DNA from: HK1 sp965202875
Lineage (GTDB): Bacteria > Pseudomonadota > Gammaproteobacteria > HK1
Direction of reading: 5' to 3'
Assembly (NCBI GenBank): GCA_965202875.1
Contig: OZ241870.1
Coordinates: forward strand, 3,286,001-3,350,000
DNA: 64,000 nt
The notes under the pieces were generated by a model, which was given only the letters and a program-made list of their open reading frames with translations, ran no database searches and had not been told where the DNA came from. Below, in pieces: positions 55,159 through 63,597 of the stretch. A program made the translations under genes and the position numbers. Numbering within the stretch: position 1 is the first letter of the stretch; each line of letters starts with the position of its first letter.

Positions 55159-56331
55159 TATGTCGAGAACGTCAGGACCATCGGCGGGCTGACCGGGCAT
55201 CCGGAGTTCATCGTCGATACGTTCAAGTCCATGGGGCTCGGCAAGGCGCGCATCGGCGCCGAGCTGGGCCGCGAGCAGTACCTCGGCACCAACGTCCTGG
55301 CTCTGGAGGAGATCAGGAAAGGGCTGTCGGGGGCGGAGTTCGTCGACGCCGCGCAGATCATCCTGGACGTGCGGGTCGTCAAGTCCCCGCGCGAGATCGA
55401 GTACATGCGCAAGGCGTCGCAGATCACCGCGCAGGCGGAGAAGGAGATCTTCGAGGAGGTGCACGCGGGGATGACCGAGAACGAGATCGCGGTCGGGCTG
55501 CGCACCCGCCTGTTCGAGAAGGGAGCGGAGGATCTGACCCTGCTGTGCGTCGTCTCCGGTCCGTCCACCGGGGGGATCTGCCTGCTGCCGACCGACCGGG
55601 TCGTGCGCAAGGGCGACACCCTCGGATTCGACTGCGGCGTGACCTACAAGGGCTACTGCTGCGACATGACCCGCACCGCGTCGGTGGGCGAGCCGTCGCA
55701 GGAGCTGAGCGAGTTCTACGAATGGATGATGAAGCTGCGCCACGACTGCAGCATGACGCTGCGGCCGGGCAGGACCCCGCGCGATCTGGTCGCGGTCGTC
55801 GATCGATACCTCGCCGAGCGCGGCCTCAAGACCATGGGGGTGGGCCGGATCGGGCATGGAGTCGGCATCGAGACGACGGAGTACCCTTCGCTCGCCGCCT
55901 TCGAGGACGTCACCTTCGAAAAGGGCATGGTGTTCGCGTGCAATCCCAACTTCGCCAACCACCTGGGCTTCCTCAACGCGGAGGACAACTGGGCGATCAC
56001 GGACGGCGATCCGGATCTGCTGACGGATCCCGTCGCCCCGATGCGGATCCCGGTGGTCGCGGCTTGAGCCGCGCCGGGCGGAAGGCGCCACGGATCCGGA
56101 GAACATCGTGAAACCGATCGACAAGGGCCACGGAGTACTTCCCGGGCAAAGCCTGGCGCAGGCGTGACGCATCCCGGATGCCGATATCCGGGGAGCTCCG
56201 GAAGAGCGCCGATGGCCACCGTGTCGAGGCGACTGGGCCTCATCTGGCCGGATACCGGCGAGGACCGGTCACGGTTCGAGATGGCGCCGGCGGATCTCCC
56301 CGATTGTTGCATAAACTATTGCGGGCGGGCG

Positions 56332-56600
56332 TCAAGCGGCGGCGTTCAGTATTGCGAGAGCACGTCGGAGCTCACCTTCTCGATTATCGTTGCTGTTCAT
56401 GGAGAGGATCGATTTGCCGGCTGGGCGGATAATGCGCCCGGCGCACTGGATGAGGGTACGACGAAGGGTCCCAATCTCCCGGAAGCGCCACAGCGCAGTG
56501 CGCTTTGCGGTCGTGCCACGGGCGCGAAGGTCGAGTTGGATCCGTAGCTCGCGAGTGAGGTTGTGAGCAAGGATGCCGGCGAATGTACAGTTGGTTGCCG
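56332..56600 (-). pseudogene. IS1380-family transposase C-terminal fragment
   Basis: Minus strand reads FAGILAHNLTRELRIQLDLR, TAKRTALWRFREIGTLRRTL and IQCAGRIIRPAGKSILSMNS, the C-terminal end of IS1380-family transposases. The catalytic core is missing. Base composition is lower in G+C than the surroundings. Confidence 0.72.
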
Positions 56601-56873
56601 AAGCTCCCAAGCTCTCCTGTCATCTTGTGTTCTCACCAATTGGAACACACGGCCTGTACATCGATCCAATCGAAAAGTCCATTTTGCCGTCAATGGGGAC
56701 TGCACGACGTCGTATCGCGCATCCGATGGTAACGTCGTCCTTTGAAGGACGTCGGATGCATCTGCTTGAGCCAATGTAGAGGTAACAGAAACAGCGAGAG
56801 CAGATGCAATAGCCATTCCAGCCGCCATTGGAACGCGAAGACATCTTCCGTGGTGCATCCGGGCGCTCCCCAC
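56601..56873 (-). pseudogene. 5' fragment of a secreted-protein gene cut by IS1380 remnant
   Basis: Signal peptide MAAGMAIASALAVSVTSTLA-QA, then RYDVVQSPLTAKWTFRLDRC and TGRVFQLVRTQDDRRAWE, after which the frame runs into the IS1380 fragment. The motif of a QSPLxAKxTFxLDRxTGRVWQL type occurs in small secreted proteins of unknown function. Confidence 0.6.
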
Positions 56874-56874
56874 C

Positions 56875-57285
56875 TCAGAACTTCCTGTACGCCTCGCGCA
56901 ACTGCACCATCGGGTGGCGCTCCGACATCTGGAACTTGACGAGCAGCTCGCGGGCGATCATGTCGCGGTCCTGCTGGTTGTCGGGAAGATCGATGTCGTC
57001 CGGGACCCGCACCCAGCCGTTGATGTTGCGGTCGAACACCGCGGCGTGCCCCTCTTCGTAGCCCATGTGCACGTCTTCCAGCCAGTTGAGATCGTCCCAG
57101 CCCATGATCTCGATGTACTTCCGGAGAAAGGGGGTGAGGCGATCGTAGTCGGGAAGGAGGTTGACGTCGTAGCGATAGCCGATGTGCTGGCCGATCTCCT
57201 TCTCGCGCTCCGAATCGAGCCCGTCGCCGGAAATGAACTGGTCGACGCTCCTGATCTCGGAGCCCTTGTAGCTGGTGCCTGCCAT
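56875..57285 (-). CDS. Conserved-looking hypothetical protein near the Glx cluster
   Basis: 136 residues, acidic and mostly helical, no signal or membrane segment. Sequence is even and codon use matches neighbours, so it looks real (SYKGSEIRSVDQFISGDGLD, DRLTPFLRKYIEIMGWDDLN). I recognise no family. Same strand as the glutamate-synthase-like genes, but two small genes lie between. Confidence 0.65.
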   Translation of the reverse strand: MAGTSYKGSEIRSVDQFISGDGLDSEREKEIGQHIGYRYDVNLLPDYDRLTPFLRKYIEIMGWDDLNWLEDVHMGYEEGHAAVFDRNINGWVRVPDDIDLPDNQQDRDMIARELLVKFQMSERHPMVQLREAYRKF

Positions 57286-57350
57286 GGATCTCTCCGGTTT
57301 TCTGGTCTGCCTGCGGATGGGATGTTCAAATTCGCAAGCTCCATTGCCGA

Positions 57351-57584
57351 TCAGGCAAGGAGCTTGCGTAGAAATTCCGGGGCGAAATCGGCCCCGTTAC
57401 GCCAGGAGAGGGTATGTCCCTCCAAGGTGAACGACTGGAAAAACGATCTGTCCCTCAGCGGCTCGAAGACCTCGCCATGCAGCTCGGATGAAAGATCGAT
57501 CTCACCCTGCGCACCGTCGTTGAAAGCCAGCCAGACTCTGTAGTCGCGCGTGTACTTCGCGTCGGTCACGTGTACGAACATCAT
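57351..57584 (-). CDS. DUF2442-domain protein
   Basis: 77 residues. The DUF2442 pattern is clear: DYRVWLAFNDGAQGEIDLSS, then GEVFEPLRDRSFFQSFTLEG and TLSWRNGADFAPEFL. Small beta-rich domain, often near DUF4160 toxin-like genes; none is seen here. Confidence 0.88.
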   Translation of the reverse strand: MMFVHVTDAKYTRDYRVWLAFNDGAQGEIDLSSELHGEVFEPLRDRSFFQSFTLEGHTLSWRNGADFAPEFLRKLLA

Positions 57585-57616
57585 CTACTCCAGAGGCCCA
57601 CTCGGCCGGGTGAGTC

Positions 57617-57832
57617 TCAAAGCAGCTTGATGAGGCTGAACGTGATCGCCGCGTTCGCGATGACGATGCCGAGCGCGACCTGGTAGAGGTCGGCGCGGGT
57701 GGCGAGATCGGAACGGCTTGCCGAAGCCGCATCGCGCATCGTCTTCGCCGCTGCTTCGGCCTGCTCGCGGGTGAAGCCGGCCGCTTCGAGCTCGCGGGCG
57801 GCGCTGAGGGTGTCGAAGGTGCTGATGCTCAT
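57617..57832 (-). CDS. DUF1640-like small coiled-coil membrane protein D
   Basis: 71 residues: STFDTLSAARELEAAGFTRE then a Lys/Ala/Asp coiled coil with RSDLATRADL, and a C-terminal membrane helix VALGIVIANAAITFSLIKLL. A fourth, separate member of the family seen in the 32-36 kb array, 22 kb away and on the other strand. Confidence 0.72.
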   Translation of the reverse strand: MSISTFDTLSAARELEAAGFTREQAEAAAKTMRDAASASRSDLATRADLYQVALGIVIANAAITFSLIKLL

Positions 57833-57934
57833 GACGGTGTTTCCGTGTGGTGGCCGTTGGCTTTCGGCAAGGGCAATGATCGGACCGTTTCCAACCCGAT
57901 GGGGTCCACCTCACCCCTCGCTTCGTCCAAGCCT

Positions 57935-59311
57935 CTACAGGTGATGGTAGTCCTCGATGCCCACAGTGTAGCCGGTGCCCGCCAGCGGGACGCCGGCCAT
58001 GGCCGATGCCTCCATCGTCAGCGCGGCCAGGTCCTCCGGCTCCAGGCTGTGGACGTCGGTCTTCCCGCAGGCGCGGGCCATCATCTGGGCCTCGATGGTC
58101 AGGGTGTGCAGGAAGTTGTAGACCCGTTCCGCCGCCTCGTCCGGGTCGAGCCGCGCGCGTAGCGCCGGGTCCTGGGTCGCCACGCCGACCGGGCAGCGTC
58201 CGGTGTGGCAGTGGTAGCAGTAGCCGGCCTCGACGCCGATCTCCGTCTCGTAGTCGGATTCGGGGACGTTCTTGTTGCAGTTCAGCGCCATCAGCACCGA
58301 GTGGCCGATGGCGATGGCGTCGGCGCCCAGCGCGAGCGCCTTGGCCACGTCCCCGCCGTTGCGGATGCCGCCGGCGTAGATGAGGGAGATCTCGCCCCGC
58401 TTGCCGAGATCGTCGATGGCCTTGCGGGCTTGGCGGATGGCCGCCATGCCGGGTACGCCGGTCTCCTCGGTCGCGAGATGCGGGCCGGCGCCGGTGCCGC
58501 CTTCCATCCCGTCGATGTAGATGGAATCGGGGTCGCACTTCACGGCCATGCGCACGTCGTCGTAGACGCGCGCGGCGCCGAGCTTGAGCTGGATCGGGAT
58601 CTGCCAGTCCGTCGCTTCGCGGATCTCCAGGATCTTCAGCGCGAGGTCGTCGGGGCCGAGCCAGTCGGGATGGCGGGCCGGGGAGCGCTGGTCGATGCCG
58701 GCGGGGAGGCTGCGCATCTCCGCCACCTGGTCGGTGACCTTCTGACCCATCAGGTGCCCGCCGAGCCCCACCTTGCACCCCTGGCCGATGAAGAACTCGC
58801 AGGCATCGGCGAGCATCAGGTGGTGGGGGTTGAAGCCGTAGCGGGACTGGATGCACTGGTAGAGCCACTTGGTCGAGTAGCGCCGCTCGTCGGGGATCAT
58901 GCCGCCCTCGCCCGAACAGGTCGCCGAGCCGGCCATGGTCGCGCCGCGGGCCAGCGCGGTCTTGGCCTCGTAGGACAGGGCGCCGAAGCTCATGCCGGTG
59001 ACGTAGACGGGGATGTCGAGCTCCAGCGGAACCTTCGCGCGCGGGCCGATGACGGTCCTGGTGTCGCACTTCTCCCGGTAGCCCTCGATCACGAAGCGGG
59101 TGAGGGTGCCGGGGAGGAAGGTGAGGTCGTCCCAGTGCGGGATCTTCTTGAACATCGAGAAGCCGCGCATCCGGTAGCGCCCGAGCTCGGACTTGATGTG
59201 GATGTCGTCGATCACCTCGGGGGTGAAGATCCCGCTCCGTCCGAGGATGCTGGTGTTGCGCCTCGGCTTCGCGTCCGGTTCGAGCCTCGGCGCGGTATGG
59301 TGCTTCGCCAT
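57935..59311 (-). CDS. Glutamate-synthase FMN-domain protein (GlxD/MgsC-like)
   Basis: 458 residues. FMN-binding TIM-barrel domain of glutamate synthase: YVTGMSFGALSYEAKTALAR, GSATCSGEGGMIPDERRYST, QLKLGAARVYDDVRMAVKCD and GGIRNGGDVAKALALGADAI. Iron-sulfur cysteines lie in GYCYHCHTGRCPVGVATQDP (about 360-380). Family members transfer amide nitrogen, forming glutamate or, in MgsC, N-methylglutamate. Downstream of GlxC- and GlxB-like genes on the same strand. Confidence 0.88.
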   Translation of the reverse strand: MAKHHTAPRLEPDAKPRRNTSILGRSGIFTPEVIDDIHIKSELGRYRMRGFSMFKKIPHWDDLTFLPGTLTRFVIEGYREKCDTRTVIGPRAKVPLELDIPVYVTGMSFGALSYEAKTALARGATMAGSATCSGEGGMIPDERRYSTKWLYQCIQSRYGFNPHHLMLADACEFFIGQGCKVGLGGHLMGQKVTDQVAEMRSLPAGIDQRSPARHPDWLGPDDLALKILEIREATDWQIPIQLKLGAARVYDDVRMAVKCDPDSIYIDGMEGGTGAGPHLATEETGVPGMAAIRQARKAIDDLGKRGEISLIYAGGIRNGGDVAKALALGADAIAIGHSVLMALNCNKNVPESDYETEIGVEAGYCYHCHTGRCPVGVATQDPALRARLDPDEAAERVYNFLHTLTIEAQMMARACGKTDVHSLEPEDLAALTMEASAMAGVPLAGTGYTVGIEDYHHL

Positions 59312-59434
59312 CGTCGGTGTCTCCCGTATTCTCGTTACTTATGAGTGGGAATCGATTCCATAGCTTCTTTACTACTCTCTGGGCTTCTTTACCCACTTTC
59401 TGCCATACCCGATTGTTGCTGAACCTGGAGACCC

Positions 59435-59550
59435 GTCATTCCCGCGAAAGCGGGAATCCACTTCAACCAGTGTGCCATTGGGTCTGCTGCAAGGATATGA
59501 ACAGGAAATTTTCATGATAGTCCCTGGATTCCCGCTTTCGCGGGAATGAC
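59435..59550. repeat. REP-like palindromic pair
   Basis: Arms 59435-59460 and 59525-59550 are perfect 26-bp reverse complements around ATTCCCGC-GAAA-GCGGGAAT, the same unit as at 18875-18964. Between the GlxC-like and GlxD-like genes. Confidence 0.88.
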
Positions 59551-59606
59551 GGCCTGTGTTCGCGAAGCCCACGCCCGCGGAAGCAGGTGGCTTGAAGCGC
59601 CCTGCC

Positions 59607-60467
59607 TCACAGGATCAGCTTCTTCTCGGTCGGTTCCAGGTTATCGTAGTTCCAGAGCTGCTTGCCGGCGACGATCTTCGTGAAGTGGTCCACGCCCTTG
59701 TCCGGGAGCATCTCGTACTGCCGGAGCTTGCGGATGAGCCATGCCTTGTCGAGGTCGGTGAGCTCCGCCGGCACCGCGTCCACGCCGAGGTCGCGGATCG
59801 TGCCGCCCACGTAGATGGTCCCGTCGTACATCGAATCGCCGAGGTTCTTGCCCGCGTTGCCGCAAACCACCATGCGCCCGCGCTGCATCATGAAGCCGGA
59901 GAAGGCGCCGGTGTCTCCGCCCACGATGATGGTGCCGCCCTTCATGTCGATGCCGGTCCGTGACCCCACCGATCCGCGGCAGACCAGATCGCCCCCGCGG
60001 ATCGCGGCGCCGAAGGTCGAGCCGGCGTTCTTCTCGATGAGCACGGTGCCTGCCATCATGTTCTCGCCGCAGGACCAGCCCACGCGGCCCTCGATGCGCA
60101 CGTTGGGGCCGTCGATGAGTCCGATCGCGAAGTATCCGAGGGAGCCTTCGAAGATGAGGTTCAGCCGGTTGAGGATCCCCACCCCGAGGGAGTGCTTGCC
60201 GCGCGGGTTGCGGACCACGATGGTTCCGTAGCCCTCCTGCATGAGGGCGCGCAGCTTCGCGTTGACCTCGGTGGAGGTCAGGGAATCGGCGTCGATCTCG
60301 ATGCGCTTGTTGTAGTCGACCTCCGGGGCCCAGGGGTAGACGAACCGCTCCTCTTCCTCGGGGCGGAAGAAGACCTGCTGGGTCCGGCCCGCGAGCTGCT
60401 CGGTGTGCATCCCCATCGCATAGGAGCGCTCGTCGCCGGGGTTGCCGGGGGCGTTCATGCCTGCCAT
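59607..60467 (-). CDS. Glutamate-synthase GXGXG-domain protein (GlxC/MgsB-like)
   Basis: 286 residues from the ATG at 60467 (GAGGAGAC upstream). Central repeats of the glutamate-synthase alpha C-terminal beta-helix: EGRVGWSCGENMMAGTVLIE, FGAAIRGGDLVCRGSVGSRT, MKGGTIIVGGDTGAFSGFMM and GTIYVGGTIRDLGVDAV. It is a structural subunit bridging the amidotransferase and FMN domains. Confidence 0.88.
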   Translation of the reverse strand: MAGMNAPGNPGDERSYAMGMHTEQLAGRTQQVFFRPEEEERFVYPWAPEVDYNKRIEIDADSLTSTEVNAKLRALMQEGYGTIVVRNPRGKHSLGVGILNRLNLIFEGSLGYFAIGLIDGPNVRIEGRVGWSCGENMMAGTVLIEKNAGSTFGAAIRGGDLVCRGSVGSRTGIDMKGGTIIVGGDTGAFSGFMMQRGRMVVCGNAGKNLGDSMYDGTIYVGGTIRDLGVDAVPAELTDLDKAWLIRKLRQYEMLPDKGVDHFTKIVAGKQLWNYDNLEPTEKKLIL

Positions 60468-60469
60468 GT

Positions 60470-60655
60470 CGGGTCTCCTCGTCCGATGCGGGCGGGACGC
60501 CTGCGTCCGCCAGGACGCGCCGTTCCCCGGGACACCTGGATTCCCGCTTGCCCCCCGCTTTCGCGGGGATGACAGGGAATGACGGCGTTGAAGGCGCGGG
60601 AACAGCCAAAGCGGGCGGGACGCCCGCATCCCAAAGGGATGCGCCGATCCCAGGG
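60470..60655. repeat. REP-like intergenic sequence between Glx genes
   Basis: Two GCGGGCGGGACGCC-type palindromes (about 60489 and 60614) and a partial ATTCCCGC unit. Non-coding on the minus strand. Confidence 0.6.
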
Positions 60656-60657
60656 GG

Positions 60658-61593
60658 TCATGCCTGCCATACCCGGGTCTCCTCGTCGTAGGGGTCGGTG
60701 GTGTCGATCTCCTCGGGGAGGATGGCGCGGATGGCGACCTCCTCGGACGCCAGGGCGATGAGGTCGTCGCTCTCGTAGAGGACCAGCGGCTTGGCCGCCA
60801 TCGTGTCCTTGGCCATGCCGAGCTGGTCGCGGGTGGCGACGAGGTAGGTGAACACGCCGTCGATCTCGCGCACCGAGCGTTCCAGGGATTCGTCGAGGTC
60901 CACGCCGTTCGCGAGGTTGTGCGCGGTGTACACCGCGAGGAGCTCGGAATCGCAGTCGGACATGAAGCGGTGGCCCTTGCGCTCCATCTCGCGGCGCATG
61001 ATCCAGTAGTTCGTGATCTGGCCGTTGTGGACCACCGCGACGTCGTTGTAGGGGAACGCCCAGTACGGATGCGCGGAGCGGATGTCCACGTCGGACTCCG
61101 TCGCCATGCGGGTGTGGCCGATGCCGTGGGTGCCCCGGAACCCGCCCAGATCGTATTGACCGCAGACGGTGGCGGCGTCGCCGAGATCCTTGACCAGCTC
61201 CAGCGCGCTGCCCAGGGAGAGGATCTCCGCGCCTTCCACGTCTTCGACGTAGCGCGCGAGGTGCTCCATGTCGCCGTCGAACGAAACGACGTAGCGCATG
61301 GCGTACTCGGTGGACGGGGCGCGATCCTTGACGGTGACGCCCTGCTCGGCGAGCCGGCGGTCGACCTCCGCCACGCGGGCGCGGATCTTGTCGTGGATGT
61401 CGAAGCCGGAGGCCATGTCCTCCTGCTCGGCCACCTTGAAGCGCATCACGCAGTCGCCCTCGGCCGGCGTGCCGTAGATCGCGAAGCCGGTCGAATCGGG
61501 TCCGCGGTGGCGCAGCGCCTGCAGCATCGAGGTCATCTCGGCGCCGATGCCGCTCACGCCGCCCCGGTGTATGACTCCTGCTATTCCGCACAT
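60658..61593 (-). CDS. Class II glutamine amidotransferase (GlxB/MgsA-like)
   Basis: 311 residues. Starts MCGIAGVIHRG: Cys2 is the N-terminal nucleophile. RHRGPDSTGFAIYG, GIGHTRMATESDVDIRSAHP, VVHNGQITNYWIMR and SDCDSELLA match the Ntn glutaminase domain. It hydrolyses glutamine to supply ammonia to the GlxC/GlxD unit. Confidence 0.9.
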   Translation of the reverse strand: MCGIAGVIHRGGVSGIGAEMTSMLQALRHRGPDSTGFAIYGTPAEGDCVMRFKVAEQEDMASGFDIHDKIRARVAEVDRRLAEQGVTVKDRAPSTEYAMRYVVSFDGDMEHLARYVEDVEGAEILSLGSALELVKDLGDAATVCGQYDLGGFRGTHGIGHTRMATESDVDIRSAHPYWAFPYNDVAVVHNGQITNYWIMRREMERKGHRFMSDCDSELLAVYTAHNLANGVDLDESLERSVREIDGVFTYLVATRDQLGMAKDTMAAKPLVLYESDDLIALASEEVAIRAILPEEIDTTDPYDEETRVWQA

Positions 61594-61765
61594 GTCGTGT
61601 CTTCCGTTGATGTCGTGAAGGCCGCGGGCGCCGTCCCGTGGAAGGGCGGGTCCACGATGGTGTCCGTCCGCCGGTCCGCCGGCGGCGCCCCGCCGTCCGG
61701 TGCGGCGCCGGCGCCGGCGCCGGCGGCCATGCCGAACGCCGATACCGGACCCGGCCCGGTGCCGC

Positions 61766-63244
61766 TCAGGGCAGGCAGTCGAGATACCTCTCCATGTCCC
61801 ACTCGGTGGTGGTGTGGAGGAAGCGCTCCCACTCGTCGCGCTTGTACTCGTCGTAGAGGCGGTACATCTCGCCGGGCATCGCCGAACGGATGACCTCGTC
61901 CTTCTTCAGGGCTTCCAGCGCGTCGCCCAGGGTCATCGGCAGCTTCTTCACCTGCTTGCCCGCCTCCATCGCCTCGTAGATGTTCCGGTCCTCCGGCGGG
62001 CCGGGGTCGATGTCGTTGCGGATGCCGTCGTCGGCTGCCTTGATGATGGCGCCGGCCATCAGGTGCGGGTTGACCATCGAATCGACGGCCCGGTACTCGA
62101 AGCGCCCCGGAGCCGAGATGCGAAGGCCCGTGGTGCGGTTCTGGTAGCCCCAGTCCGCGAACACCGGCGCCCAGAATCCCGTATCCCACAGGCGGCGGTA
62201 GGAGTTGACGGTGGAGCAGCCGATGGCGGTCAGCGCCCCGAGGTGGGTGACGATGCCGCCCACGACCTGCAAGCCCACCTTGCCCGGCAACTGCGGGTCG
62301 TCGGTGTCGGGCATGAAGGTGTTCTCCCCGCCGCCGAGGTACGTGAAGTTGTCGTCCATGCCGGGGAGCACGGCGGGGTCGTGGCCCAGCGGCTTCAACG
62401 ACTCCTCCCCGCCCCGCCAGAAGCTGATGTTGTGGTGGCAGCCGGAGGCCGAGACCCCCATGAAGGGCTTGGACATGAAGCAGGCGATGAGGTTGTGCTC
62501 GCGCGCGACTTGGGCGCAGATCTGGCGGTAGGTGGTGAGGCGGTCCGCGGTGCGGAGCGGATCGTCGAAGGTGAAGTTCAGTTCGAGCTGGCCCGGCGCG
62601 TCCTCGTGGTCGCCCTGGATCATGTCGAGGCCCATCGCCCGCGAGTACTCGATGGCCCGCAGGTACACGGGCCGCAGGCTCTCGAACTGGTCGATGTGGT
62701 AGCAGTAGGGGTTCGAGAACCCGCCGTCCGGCTTGCCGTCCGCCCCGCGCTTGAGCCACATCATCTCCGGCTCGGTGCCGTGGCGCAGGTGCAGCCCGCC
62801 GTGCCCGGCCTTGAACCGCTCGTGGATGCGGCGCAGGTTGCCGCGGCAGTCCGCGGTCAGGAACGCGCCCGGATCCTTGCGCTCCTCCCGGTTGCGGAAC
62901 AGGGTGCACCACAGCCGCGCCACCCGCTTGTCCCACGGAAGCTGGCAGAAGGTCTCCGGCTCCGGGATCCCCACCAGCTCCTTGTCGTGCGGACCGTAGC
63001 CCAGGTACTCGCCGTGGCGGTTGAGGAAGAGGTTGACGGTTGCGCCGTAGACGAGCTGGAAGCCCCTCTCGGCGATGCTCTCCCAATGGTCGGCGGGGAT
63101 CCCCTTGCCGCAGATGCGGCCGGTGATCGACACGAACTGGAGGTACAGGTACTCGATGCCGAGCCGGTCGATCATCTCGCGGACCTGCCTGACCTGATCG
63201 GCCCGTCCAGGCGCTTCCACGAAGCCTTCGATGTCCATCGCCAT
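61766..63244 (-). CDS. Glutamine synthetase family protein (GlnT/GmaS-like)
   Basis: 492 residues. ATP-grasp-like GS catalytic motifs: MIQGDHEDAPGQLELNFTFD (metal Glu), ACFMSKPFMGVSASGCHHNI (NAFPKP-like ATP/ammonium region and H), NRTTGLRISAPGRFEYRAVD (Arg, Glu) and the C-terminal FLHTTTEWDMERYLDCLP. It resembles type III-like GlnT and gamma-glutamylmethylamide synthetase; the preference cannot be read off. With the downstream GlxB, GlxC and GlxD-like genes it could run either ammonia assimilation or the N-methylglutamate route. Confidence 0.88.
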   Translation of the reverse strand: MAMDIEGFVEAPGRADQVRQVREMIDRLGIEYLYLQFVSITGRICGKGIPADHWESIAERGFQLVYGATVNLFLNRHGEYLGYGPHDKELVGIPEPETFCQLPWDKRVARLWCTLFRNREERKDPGAFLTADCRGNLRRIHERFKAGHGGLHLRHGTEPEMMWLKRGADGKPDGGFSNPYCYHIDQFESLRPVYLRAIEYSRAMGLDMIQGDHEDAPGQLELNFTFDDPLRTADRLTTYRQICAQVAREHNLIACFMSKPFMGVSASGCHHNISFWRGGEESLKPLGHDPAVLPGMDDNFTYLGGGENTFMPDTDDPQLPGKVGLQVVGGIVTHLGALTAIGCSTVNSYRRLWDTGFWAPVFADWGYQNRTTGLRISAPGRFEYRAVDSMVNPHLMAGAIIKAADDGIRNDIDPGPPEDRNIYEAMEAGKQVKKLPMTLGDALEALKKDEVIRSAMPGEMYRLYDEYKRDEWERFLHTTTEWDMERYLDCLP

Positions 63245-63597
63245 TACTGATCTCCTCTGAATTCTCCGGTCTTCAGTCGTCGTCCGTCGCTACCGGCCGG
63301 CGCCGGGCCCCGAGGCACCGTGGGCGGAGCCGGCGGGCGCACGGCTCGACGATCGGTTCGGGTCGGCCGCTTCACTCGGGTCGGCGCATGGCGATCGATT
63401 CCGTTCCCGCATTCGCCGCCGACATCGCGAACGCCAGCGGAAAGCATGACCAGTTCAACACCAAAACTCAACCAATATCTCGCGATTGGTATCCGGAGCG
63501 CCCGATGACTGGTACGCTGCCGCCCGTATCGTGCGTTGCCCTGACAAGGCTTCCCGGCATCCCCGCCGAGGCTTTCGATTCCTTATTGAGAGAGTGA
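63245..63597. promoter_or_regulatory. Divergent intergenic region, glutamine synthetase / GntR regulator
   Basis: 353 bp with no gene between two divergent genes. An AT-richer patch at about 63440-63500 (AATATCTCGCGATTGGTATCC) and TGGTACGCT at 63510 are possible promoter elements for the regulator. Operator sites of the regulator are expected here. Confidence 0.45.

Larger units (their letters stand above)
53279..56067 (+). pseudogene. M24-family peptidase (Xaa-Pro dipeptidase-like) split by ISKra4 and a frameshift
   Basis: The 5' part (53279-53542) encodes FPREEFEHRHARARALMAER and ITEKLNYAYFSGHRSCQNPV. At about 53474 one extra C shifts frame, after which DDDPVLITMPFEVMQVEQTT continues. The IS sits at 53543-55158. 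The 3' part (55159-56067) continues YVENVRTIGGLTGHPEF through the pita-bread fold, with metal ligands in LGFDCGVTYKGYCCDMTRTA (D, D), GRIGHGVGIETTEYP (H) and later acids. Without the IS it would be a roughly 390-residue dimetal peptidase. The AT-rich stretch before 53279 (ATATATGATATATC) may be its promoter. Confidence 0.85.
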
